The translations under genes were made by a program, and so were the position numbers. This document shows, piece after piece, positions 56,933 to 64,000 of a DNA stretch of 64,000 bases. The notes below the pieces were generated by a model. That model made no database searches and had not been told where the DNA came from. It saw only the letters and a program-made list of their open reading frames with translations. Positions within the stretch are counted from its first letter, which is position 1. Each line of letters starts with the position of its first letter. Source of the DNA: Cellulomonas sp. S1-8 (lineage in GTDB: Bacteria; Actinomycetota; Actinomycetes; Actinomycetales; Cellulomonadaceae); assembly GCF_026184235.1 (NCBI RefSeq), contig NZ_CP110806.1, positions 1,798,001-1,862,000 of the forward strand, read 5' to 3'.

Positions 56933-58618
56933 ATGAGTCACCCGCACCCGGACCTGACGCTGCCCCCGCCCCTGCCGGAGGGCGCGCTGCGCATCGTCGC
57001 GCTCGGCGGCCTCGGCGAAGTCGGACGCAACATGGCCGTCCTGGAGCACGCCGGGCGGCTGCTCGTCATCGACTGCGGCGTCCTGTTCCCCGAGGACCAC
57101 CAGCCCGGCGTCGACCTCATCCTCCCGGACTTCGACTACATCCGTGACCGCCTCGACGACATCGACGCGATCGTCCTGACGCACGGCCACGAGGACCACA
57201 TCGGCGCGGTCCCGTACCTGCTGCGGCTGCGGCGCGACATCCCCCTGGTGGGCTCGCGGCTGACGCTCGCGTTCGTCGAGGCCAAGCTCAAGGAGCACCG
57301 CATCGCCCCGGTGACGCTCCCGGTCAGCGAGGGGCAGGTCGAGCAGCTCGGGGCGTTCGAGTGCGAGTTCGTCGCCGTCAACCACTCGATCCCCGACGCG
57401 CTCGCGGTCGCCGTGCGCACGCCCGCCGGGACCGTGCTGCACACGGGCGACTTCAAGATGGACCAGCTGCCGCTCGACGGACGGATCACCGACCTGCGGG
57501 CGTTCGCCCGACTCGGTGAGCAGGGCGTCGACCTGTTCATGGTCGACTCCACCAACGCCGAGGTGCCGGGGTTCGTCACCCCGGAGCGTGAGATCGGCCC
57601 CGTGCTGGAGCAGGTGTTCGCCGAGTCGGTGGGGCGCGTCGTCGTGGCGTCGTTCGCCTCGCACGTGCACCGCGTCCAGCAGGTCATCGACGCGGCGGTC
57701 GCGAACGATCGCAAGGTGGCGCTCGTGGGCCGGTCGATGGTCCGCAACATGGGCATCGCCGCCGAGCTGGGCTACCTGCGGGTGCCCGACGGCGCGCTGG
57801 TCGACCAGAAGCGGATCGAGAACCTCCCCGACGAGCGCGTCGTGCTGATGTGCACCGGGTCGCAGGGCGAACCGATGGCGGCGTTGTCGCGGATCGCGAA
57901 CGGTGACCACCCGGTGACCGTCGGGCCCGGCGACACCGTCGTGCTGGCGTCGAGCCTCATCCCCGGCAACGAGAACGCGGTGTTCCGCGTCATCAACGGC
58001 CTCATGCGGCTGGGGGCGCGCGTCGTGCACTCGGGCAACGCGAAGGTCCACGTCTCCGGGCACGCCAGCGCGGGCGAGCTCATCTACTGCTACAACATCC
58101 TGCGTCCGCGCAACGTGATGCCCGTGCACGGCGAGGTGCGCCACCTCATCGCCAACGCCGCGCTCGCGGTGCGCACCGGCGTGCCGGCGGACCGCGTGGT
58201 CCTCGCGGAGGACGGCGTCGTGGTCGACCTCGTCGACGGGCGCGCGCGCGTCGTCGGGGCGGTGCCGTGCGGCTACGTGTACGTCGACGGGTCGAGCGTA
58301 GGCGAGATCACCGAGGTCGAGCTCAAGGACCGTCGGATCCTCGGCGACGAGGGCTTCGTGTCGATCTTCGCGGTCGTGTCGTCCGCCGACGGCAAGGTGC
58401 TCGCGGGTCCGCAGATCCACGCGCGCGGCGTCGCGGAGCAGGACGACGTGTTCGACGAGATCCTGCCGGTGCTGACGGAGGCCCTCGAGGACGCCGTCCG
58501 CGGGGGCGCCACGGACACCCACCAGCTGCAGCAGGTGATGCGCCGCGTCGTGGGCCGCTGGGCCTCCAGCAAGCTGCGCCGCCGGCCGATGATCATCCCC
58601 GTCGTCGTGGAGGCGTGA
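56933..58618 (+). CDS. rnj: Ribonuclease J
   Basis: A metallo-beta-lactamase/beta-CASP ribonuclease with 5'-3' exo- and endonuclease activity in RNA processing and decay. The 561-residue protein has GGLGEVGRNMAVLEHAGRLLVIDCGVLFPEDHQPGVDLILPDF, the zinc motif THGHEDHIGAVPYLL (~84-98), VNHSIPDALAVAVRTPAGTVLHTGDFKMD, VDSTNAEVPGF, the beta-CASP part (ASFASHVHRVQQVIDAAV, MCTGSQGEPMAALSRIANG), HVSGHASAGELIYCYNILRPRNVMPVHGEVRHL, and a C-terminal domain. The ATG at 56933 follows CAGGAG. The stop codon is inside an 88-bp duplicated hairpin unit. Confidence 0.96.
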   Translation: MSHPHPDLTLPPPLPEGALRIVALGGLGEVGRNMAVLEHAGRLLVIDCGVLFPEDHQPGVDLILPDFDYIRDRLDDIDAIVLTHGHEDHIGAVPYLLRLRRDIPLVGSRLTLAFVEAKLKEHRIAPVTLPVSEGQVEQLGAFECEFVAVNHSIPDALAVAVRTPAGTVLHTGDFKMDQLPLDGRITDLRAFARLGEQGVDLFMVDSTNAEVPGFVTPEREIGPVLEQVFAESVGRVVVASFASHVHRVQQVIDAAVANDRKVALVGRSMVRNMGIAAELGYLRVPDGALVDQKRIENLPDERVVLMCTGSQGEPMAALSRIANGDHPVTVGPGDTVVLASSLIPGNENAVFRVINGLMRLGARVVHSGNAKVHVSGHASAGELIYCYNILRPRNVMPVHGEVRHLIANAALAVRTGVPADRVVLAEDGVVVDLVDGRARVVGAVPCGYVYVDGSSVGEITEVELKDRRILGDEGFVSIFAVVSSADGKVLAGPQIHARGVAEQDDVFDEILPVLTEALEDAVRGGATDTHQLQQVMRRVVGRWASSKLRRRPMIIPVVVEA

Positions 58619-58797
58619 GCCGGAGCGGAGCGGACGGTGGGGGCGCGCCGGCGCACGCGCCGGGAGCGCAGCGCAGGCTCACGCCGACCGGACGTATCGG
58701 GCGTGAGCCGGAGCGGAGCGGACGGTGGGGGCGCGCCGGCGCACGCGCCGGGAGCGCAGCGCAGGCTCACGCCGACCGGAGGTATCGGGCGTGAGCC
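58612..58797. repeat. Two tandem 88-bp hairpin units after RNase J
   Basis: Bases 58615-58702 and 58703-58790 are the same 88-bp sequence apart from one C/G difference (GGACGTATC versus GGAGGTATC), and a third copy begins (GTGAGCC at 58791). Each unit is palindromic at its ends: GGCGTGAGCC (58612-58621) pairs with GGCTCACGCC (58676-58685), enclosing a smaller GGCGCG/CGCGCC stem. The stop of the RNase J gene lies in the first unit. The pair occupies the gap to the converging winged-helix gene and probably acts as a doubled bidirectional terminator. Confidence 0.9.
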
Positions 58798-58801
58798 ACC
58801 G

Positions 58802-59950
58802 CTACGCCTGGCGGACACCGCGGAACGCGGCGAGCAGCGCGTGCTGCTCGTCGACCGCGGCGCGGAGCGCGTGGTCCCACGGCACCCAGGGGTCGAGCAC
58901 GAGCGCGAGCCGACCGCCGCTGGTGCGGGGCCGCCACGTGCCGACCACCTCGCTGCCGGCGAGCACGGCGCCGGGTCGGCCGAGCACGGGCCACGTCGCG
59001 GAGCGCCGGGACTGGTCGGGGACGAGCAGGTCACGGTCGCGCGCCTGCAGGATCGGGTCGTAGGGGCCGAGCAGGCGGGCGGCGGGGCCGACCAGGGTCG
59101 CAGCGGAGACGAGCTCGTCGAGGTCCTCGGCGAGCACGTGGGACGGTCGACCGTCGACGTCGACGGCCACGGCGTCGGACGGCCACCGCGCGGTGACGTC
59201 GCGCACGGGGGAGTCGAGGTACGCGGCGACGTGCTGGGGGGTGGTCGGGCCGAGCAGGTGCAGGGTCGTGCGCACCAGGTCGAACGGCGTCCCGGGGGCG
59301 GCGGGCGTGGTGGCGCCGATGCGCGTGGACGGCCAGCCGGGGATGCGACGCAGCACGGGCGGTGACGTGCCGGCGTCGAGCTCGAGCCCTGCGTGCAGCG
59401 CGGCGAGGCGGAACGTCTGCTCGTACATGTGCGTCGTGCCGCAGGGGCGGCACGCGCGCAGGTAGGCCTCGGGCATCGCGGCGGTGAGCGCCGTCGAGAG
59501 GTCTCCCTTGACGGTGGGCTGCACGACGATCTCCCGCATCGCGCGGGCGACCTGCGCGAGCGCCTGCGTGGGCGCGATGCCGGCGGCCTTCAGGGGGCGT
59601 GCCGCGTCGAACATGCGCTTGGCCGCGTCGGCGTCGGACCAGGGGCGCACGGCGTGCTCGACCTCGCGCAGGTCGGCGCGGCGGTACGCGTGCGGGGCGC
59701 CGCGCAGCGTCCAGGCGTAGGCGAGCGTGGGGGGCCGGTCGGCAGCGGTGACCGCCACCCCGCGCAGGGCGAGGGCCCAGAGCGCGCCGTCGGGCCCGGT
59801 GTCCTGCGCACCCCCGTCGAGGACGGTGGCGTCCGTGGGGTCGGTGGCGGACCCGGGTGCCCGGTCGAGCTGCTGCACCCGGACGCGGTGCCGCAAGGCC
59901 GTCGTGCGGTCGACGGCGACCGTCGCCTTTGTCGCGGGGCTGGACGCCAT
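58802..59950 (-). CDS. Winged-helix DNA-binding domain protein (HTH_42/AlkZ-related family)
   Basis: A 382-residue protein of the winged-helix DNA-binding family once called DUF1006, whose characterised relatives (AlkZ, YcaQ) are DNA glycosylases for interstrand crosslinks. Visible parts: N-terminal RTTALRHRVRVQQLDRAPGS; ADLREVEHAVRPWSDADAAKRMF; MREIVVQPTVKGDLSTALTAAMPEAYLRACRPCGTTHMYEQTFRLAALHAGLEL; and LVGPAARLLGPYDPILQARDRDLLVPDQSRRSATWPVLGRPGAVLAGSEVVGTWRP. I cannot confirm a catalytic Q-x-Q/Q-x-D pair by eye, so glycosylase activity is only a possibility. The ATG at 59950 has CACGAT six bases upstream. Confidence 0.82.
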   Translation of the reverse strand: MASSPATKATVAVDRTTALRHRVRVQQLDRAPGSATDPTDATVLDGGAQDTGPDGALWALALRGVAVTAADRPPTLAYAWTLRGAPHAYRRADLREVEHAVRPWSDADAAKRMFDAARPLKAAGIAPTQALAQVARAMREIVVQPTVKGDLSTALTAAMPEAYLRACRPCGTTHMYEQTFRLAALHAGLELDAGTSPPVLRRIPGWPSTRIGATTPAAPGTPFDLVRTTLHLLGPTTPQHVAAYLDSPVRDVTARWPSDAVAVDVDGRPSHVLAEDLDELVSAATLVGPAARLLGPYDPILQARDRDLLVPDQSRRSATWPVLGRPGAVLAGSEVVGTWRPRTSGGRLALVLDPWVPWDHALRAAVDEQHALLAAFRGVRQA

Positions 59951-60120
59951 CGGGGAATCGTGGGACGGGGCACCGACACCGGGCCGTGCACCGGGTGCGC
60001 CGTGGGCGTTGCGCCGCGACGCCGGGTGCCCGTGCCACCGGAGGGTGACGGAGGGCGCCGTCGGGCGACACGGGCACCGCCAGCACCGACTCGGGCCGCG
60101 GCGAGGCTAACGTGAGGACC
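59951..60120. promoter_or_regulatory. Divergent gap between the winged-helix gene and ftsK
   Basis: A 170-bp non-coding region. TAACGT (60108-60113) lies seven bases before the ftsK ATG at 60121; this may be a leaderless promoter. A GTG at 60112 is also in frame with ftsK. Nothing else recognisable is present. Confidence 0.4.
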
Positions 60121-62715
60121 ATGGCGACCCGTACGACTCCCGGCCCCGCGCGCCCGACGCGTGCCTCCGGTGCGTCCCCCCGGTCGACCAAGGGTGCGCA
60201 GCCGCGCGGCGGTGCCCGGCCCGCGGGCCGCGCGCCGGCCCCCGCGCCGACGCGCCCCGCCCTCCCGCTGCGGATCGTGCGGGGCATCTGGATGGGTGCC
60301 GCGCACCTGGTGGGCGGCACGGCCCGGCACGTGGGCGCGGGCGCGCGCGACCTCGACCCCGCGCACCGGCGCGACGGTCTCGCGTTCACGCTCGTGGGTC
60401 TCGCGGTCGTCATCGCCGCGCGGGAGTGGTGGGACCTGTCGGGGACGGCGGGCGACGTCATCCACAACATCGTGGCCGGGACGTTCGGCGTCGTCGGCGT
60501 GGCCGTGCCCGTGGTGCTCCTCGGCCTGGGCGTGCGGCTGATGCGGCACCCGGACCGGGTCCAGGCCAACTCGCGCATCGGCATCGGCCTGACGGCGATC
60601 ACGGTCGCCGTCTGCGGCATCGTGCACCTCACGCAGGGGCTGCCGGGCACGCAGGACATGGCGGCCGTGCGCGTCGCGGGGGGCATCGTCGGCTTCGGTA
60701 TCGGGACCCCGCTGGCGACGTTGCTGACGACCGTGGTCGCGGGCGTCCTGCTCGGGATCCTCGCCTTCTTCGGCGTGCTCGTCGTCACGGCGACGCCCGT
60801 CCACCTCATCGGGCCGCGCCTCGCGGCCCTGTACCGGCGGCTGACCGGGCTGCACGAGAGCCCCGACGCCGAGCCGGACGCGCCGCTGGTCATCGAGGCG
60901 CTGCACAGCGCCCGCCCCGAGGCCACCACCCGGCCGACGCGCCGTCTCCTCGGTCGTCGCCGCGCCGCGGAGGTACCGCCCCCCGACGACGGCCGCCTCG
61001 ACGGGTACGAGGGGGACGAGGCGTTCGAGCGCGCCGCTGTCGTGCAGCGCGAGGAGGAGGAGGCCGCGGCTGCCGCAGCCGCCGCCGTGGCCGTGACGGT
61101 GCCCATGGCGGCCGTCGAGGCCGACCTGCCCGCGCCCCCGACGAGCGGCGTGCCGCGCGGGGAGCAGCCGATGCTCGGTGGCGACGTCGTGTACATCCTG
61201 CCGACCGAGGACGTCCTGTCGAAGGGCCCGCCGCACAAGGTGCGCTCGGCGGCCAACGACCGGGTCGTCGAGTCGCTCACGTCGGTGCTCGAGCAGTTCG
61301 AGATCGATGCCCAGGTCACGGGCTTCACGCGCGGGCCCACCGTGACGCGGTACGAGGTCGAGCTGGGCCAGGCGGTCAAGGTCGAGCGGGTGACCGCCCT
61401 GAGCAAGAACATCGCGTACGCGGTCGCGAGCGCGGACGTGCGCATCCTGTCGCCGATCCCCGGCAAGTCCGCGATCGGCATCGAGATCCCGAACACGGAC
61501 CGCGAGACCGTCGCGCTCGGCGACGTGCTGCGCTCCTCCGCGGCCAAGCGCAGCGAGCACCCGATGGTCATCGGCGTCGGCAAGGACGTCGAGGGCGGGT
61601 ACGTCGTCGCGAACCTCGCGAAGATGCCGCACCTGCTGGTCGCGGGCGCGACCGGCGCGGGCAAGTCGTCGTTCGTCAACTCGATGATCGTCTCGATCCT
61701 CATGCGGTCGACGCCCGACGAGGTCCGCATGATCCTCGTGGACCCCAAGCGCGTCGAGCTCACCCTCTACGAGGGCATCCCGCACCTCATCACCCCGATC
61801 ATCACTAACCCGAAGAAGGCCGCCGAAGCCCTCGAGTGGGTGGTGCGGGAGATGGAGGCGCGGTACGACGACCTCGCCAACTTCGGCTACAAGCACATCG
61901 ACGACTTCAACGCCGCGGTGCGCTCGGGCAAGGTCAAGCCCCTGCCCGGCTCCGAGCGCAAGATCGCGACCTACCCGTACCTGCTGGTCATCGTCGACGA
62001 GCTGGCCGACCTCATGATGGTCGCCCCGCGCGACGTGGAGGCGTCGATCCAGCGCATCACGCAGCTGGCCCGCGCCGCCGGCATCCACCTGGTGCTGGCG
62101 ACCCAGCGCCCGTCGGTGGACGTCGTCACCGGCCTGATCAAGGCCAACGTGCCGTCGCGACTCGCGTTCGCGACGAGCTCGCTGACGGACTCGCGCGTCG
62201 TGCTGGACCAGCCGGGAGCCGAGAAGCTCATCGGCCAGGGCGACGCGCTGTTCCTGCCGATGGGTGCCGCCAAGCCGATGCGCACGCAGGGGGCCTGGGT
62301 CTCCGAGTCGGAGATCCACGCGGTCGTCGAGCACGTCAAGACCCAGCTCAAGCCGACCTACCGTCAGGACGTCGCCGTCCAGGCCGTCAAGAAGCAGGTC
62401 GACGAGGACATCGGCGACGACCTCGACCTCCTGCTGCAGGCGGCCGAGCTCGTCGTGACGACGCAGTTCGGCTCGACGTCGATGCTGCAGCGCAAGCTGC
62501 GGGTCGGGTTCGCCAAGGCCGGCCGGCTCATGGACCTGCTCGAGTCGCGGGAGATCGTCGGGCCCTCCGAGGGGTCGAAGGCCCGCGAGGTGCTGCTGCA
62601 GCCGGACGACCTGCCCGCGACCCTCGCGATGCTGCGCGGCGAGCCCGGACCCGCGGCACCAGCGGGCGTGGACGAGGAGAGCGACGGCGTTCGCCCTCCG
62701 GTCGACGCCGACTGA
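60121..62715 (+). CDS. ftsK: DNA translocase FtsK
   Basis: FtsK pumps DNA at the division septum and activates XerCD at dif. The 864-residue protein has a short basic Pro/Ala N-terminus and four membrane spans (residues ~80-225: [72 protein letters not shown]). A linker of ~110 residues follows, then the motor with Walker A ([15 protein letters not shown], ~507-521), Walker B ([15 protein letters not shown]), and the C-terminal gamma winged helix that reads polar DNA signals ([46 protein letters not shown]). The linker is short compared with E. coli, as usual in actinobacteria. Confidence 0.96.
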   Translation: MATRTTPGPARPTRASGASPRSTKGAQPRGGARPAGRAPAPAPTRPALPLRIVRGIWMGAAHLVGGTARHVGAGARDLDPAHRRDGLAFTLVGLAVVIAAREWWDLSGTAGDVIHNIVAGTFGVVGVAVPVVLLGLGVRLMRHPDRVQANSRIGIGLTAITVAVCGIVHLTQGLPGTQDMAAVRVAGGIVGFGIGTPLATLLTTVVAGVLLGILAFFGVLVVTATPVHLIGPRLAALYRRLTGLHESPDAEPDAPLVIEALHSARPEATTRPTRRLLGRRRAAEVPPPDDGRLDGYEGDEAFERAAVVQREEEEAAAAAAAAVAVTVPMAAVEADLPAPPTSGVPRGEQPMLGGDVVYILPTEDVLSKGPPHKVRSAANDRVVESLTSVLEQFEIDAQVTGFTRGPTVTRYEVELGQAVKVERVTALSKNIAYAVASADVRILSPIPGKSAIGIEIPNTDRETVALGDVLRSSAAKRSEHPMVIGVGKDVEGGYVVANLAKMPHLLVAGATGAGKSSFVNSMIVSILMRSTPDEVRMILVDPKRVELTLYEGIPHLITPIITNPKKAAEALEWVVREMEARYDDLANFGYKHIDDFNAAVRSGKVKPLPGSERKIATYPYLLVIVDELADLMMVAPRDVEASIQRITQLARAAGIHLVLATQRPSVDVVTGLIKANVPSRLAFATSSLTDSRVVLDQPGAEKLIGQGDALFLPMGAAKPMRTQGAWVSESEIHAVVEHVKTQLKPTYRQDVAVQAVKKQVDEDIGDDLDLLLQAAELVVTTQFGSTSMLQRKLRVGFAKAGRLMDLLESREIVGPSEGSKAREVLLQPDDLPATLAMLRGEPGPAAPAGVDEESDGVRPPVDAD

Positions 62716-62726
62716 GCGGCCGCGGC

Positions 62727-64000
62727 GTGGACGCAGGTGTCGTGGGCCCGTACGGCGTGGTCAGCACGGTCATCGCCGTGGTCGCGATCGCTGCGCTCGC
62801 CACGGTGCTGGTGCTCCTGCGCCGCGAGCGCGCGCAGGCGCGACGCAACGCCGACCTCGTCCGTGTGGCCCGTGACCTGAACCGGCGCTACGACGCGCTC
62901 CAGCGCGTCACGAGCGAGGGCGTGCTGGTGCAGTCGAGGGACGGCGTGGTGCAGGACCTGTCCGAGCGCGCGGCACAGGTGCTCGGCCTCACGCGCGAGT
63001 CGGTGGTCGGCGTCCACGTCGGACGGTTGCCGGTGGTGCTGCTCGACGACCGCGGCCTGGCCGTCAACCCCGCGCTCGTGCTCGGGCGGCGTGACGGTGA
63101 GGACGACCGCACGACGGTCGTCACCCTCGTCCCGCCGGGGCCGGGCGCCCGACCGTCGGTCGTGCAGGTGACGAGCCGTGCCATGCCCGCGGACGAGAGC
63201 GGCGAGATCGCCGTGCTGACGACCATCGTGGACATCACGGCGCGGCACGACGTCGAGGTGGCCCTGTCGCGCAGCGAGACGCAGTTCAAGGTCGCGATGG
63301 AGAACGCGCCGATCGGCATGGCCCTCGTCGACCTCGAGTGGCGCATCACCGAGGCCAACGTCGCGCTGGCCGAGCTGCTGGGGACCCACGCGACGGCGCT
63401 GCGTGGCTACCGGGTCGACGAGCTGAGCGCACCCGAGGACCGCGCCCGGCAGCGCATGGAGGTGGACAAGCTCCTCGGTGGCGGGCAGCAGCGGTTCTCG
63501 CTGGAGATGCGGTGCCGGCGCGCCGACGAGCAGCTCGTGTGGGTCGTCCTCGACGCCGCGCTGGTGCGCAGCGCCGACGGTCAGGCCGACCACTTCGTGG
63601 TGCAGGTGCGCGACGCGACGGAGTCGAAGATGCAGGCCGAGATGCTGACGCACCGGGCGATGCACGACCCGCTCACCGGTCTCGCGAACCGCACCCTGCT
63701 GCAGGAGGTGCTGCAGGCGTCGCTCTCCCAGCCGGGTGCGGTCGACCGCATCGCCGTGCTCGCGTGCGACCTCGACGGGTTCAAGGCCATCAACGACCGC
63801 TACGGTCACGCGGCCGGGGACGACATCCTCGTGCACGTCGCGGGCGTGCTGCGCGCGGCGACCCACGGTGGGGGGACGGTCGCGCGGCTCGGGGGCGACG
63901 AGTTCGTCGTGGTGCTGCAGGACGTCCACGCCGCCAAGGCGGTCTTCGAGGTCGCGAACGAGATCCATTCCGGCCTCGCGGAACCCGTGCGGGTGGGGCG
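62727..64000 (+). CDS. Membrane-anchored PAS-PAS-GGDEF protein (diguanylate cyclase), 3' end outside window
   Basis: The frame opened by the GTG at 62727 (12 bases after ftsK) stays open to the window end, giving about 424 residues. It has one N-terminal membrane span (STVIAVVAIAALATVLVLL), a PAS-like segment (RYDALQRVTSEGVLVQSRDGVVQDLSERAAQVLGLTRESVVG), a second PAS with PAC (FKVAMENAPIGMALVDLEWRITEANVALAELLG...), and a GGDEF domain (HDPLTGLANRTLLQEVL, LACDLDGFKAINDRYGHAAGDDIL, RLGGDEFVVVLQ). The GGDEF motif is intact, so c-di-GMP synthesis is expected. An EAL domain could follow outside the window. The start has only a weak ribosome binding site. Confidence 0.88.
   Translation, partial: MDAGVVGPYGVVSTVIAVVAIAALATVLVLLRRERAQARRNADLVRVARDLNRRYDALQRVTSEGVLVQSRDGVVQDLSERAAQVLGLTRESVVGVHVGRLPVVLLDDRGLAVNPALVLGRRDGEDDRTTVVTLVPPGPGARPSVVQVTSRAMPADESGEIAVLTTIVDITARHDVEVALSRSETQFKVAMENAPIGMALVDLEWRITEANVALAELLGTHATALRGYRVDELSAPEDRARQRMEVDKLLGGGQQRFSLEMRCRRADEQLVWVVLDAALVRSADGQADHFVVQVRDATESKMQAEMLTHRAMHDPLTGLANRTLLQEVLQASLSQPGAVDRIAVLACDLDGFKAINDRYGHAAGDDILVHVAGVLRAATHGGGTVARLGGDEFVVVLQDVHAAKAVFEVANEIHSGLAEPVRVG

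Noticed and set aside
58637..59063. Small plus-strand open frames with a repeated peptide after RNase J
   Set aside because: They arise from reading the 88-bp non-coding repeat and the antisense of the winged-helix gene; no start signal or domain supports them.

Overview
This is a very GC-rich window from an actinobacterium, most likely a Cellulomonas or close relative (Micrococcales). Evidence: strong G/C bias at third codon positions, frequent GTG starts, ATGA/GTGA stop-start overlaps, and actinobacterial gene order throughout. It also encodes a secreted family 9 cellulase whose domain order and sequence closely recall Cellulomonas fimi CenC. No rRNA, tRNA, CRISPR array, phage or insertion sequence was seen.

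The backbone is a housekeeping chromosomal segment that follows the order known from Mycobacterium and Streptomyces. 1-4.3 kb: comM (cut by the window edge), dprA, a XerC-type recombinase and a WhiG/FliA-type sigma factor. 4.3-12.6 kb: an M23 protein, rpsB, tsf, pyrH, frr, cdsA, rlmN, a DivIVA-repeat protein and dxr. 23.3-30.2 kb: rip1/rseP-type protease, ispG, a GNAT, a small membrane protein, an Fpg/Nei glycosylase and proS. 30.2-37.2 kb: a DUF4439-type lipoprotein, rimP, nusA, ylxR, infB and rbfA. 39.4-49.1 kb: truB, ribF, rpsO, pnp and an M16 peptidase. 49.2-58.6 kb: an AraC-like regulator, dapB and a membrane partner, a GNAT, azlCD, a semialdehyde dehydrogenase, thyA, dfrA, dapA and RNase J. 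58.8-64 kb: a winged-helix protein, ftsK and a PAS-GGDEF protein that runs off the end.

Three blocks interrupt this backbone. (1) About 10.6 kb between dxr and the rip1-type gene holds a polyamine/4-aminobutyrate unit: an Lrp regulator, class III aminotransferase, FAD oxidoreductase, divergent aldehyde dehydrogenase, two recently duplicated PotD-like binding lipoproteins, and PotABC. A semialdehyde dehydrogenase at 53 kb could finish the same route. (2) A divergent MFS exporter/TetR pair lies between rbfA and truB. (3) The cenC-like gene, with a CebR/CelR-type palindrome in its leader, lies between truB and ribF.

Points deserving a second look: infB reads only with an apparent one-base frameshift; two near-identical 88-bp hairpin repeats follow the RNase J gene; a large compound hairpin separates infB from rbfA; the potD pair is about 91% identical; and many genes show a -10-like hexamer 5-8 nt before the start codon, suggesting leaderless transcription. 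I did not find a clearly new multi-gene system. The duplicated-receptor polyamine island is the most system-like feature.
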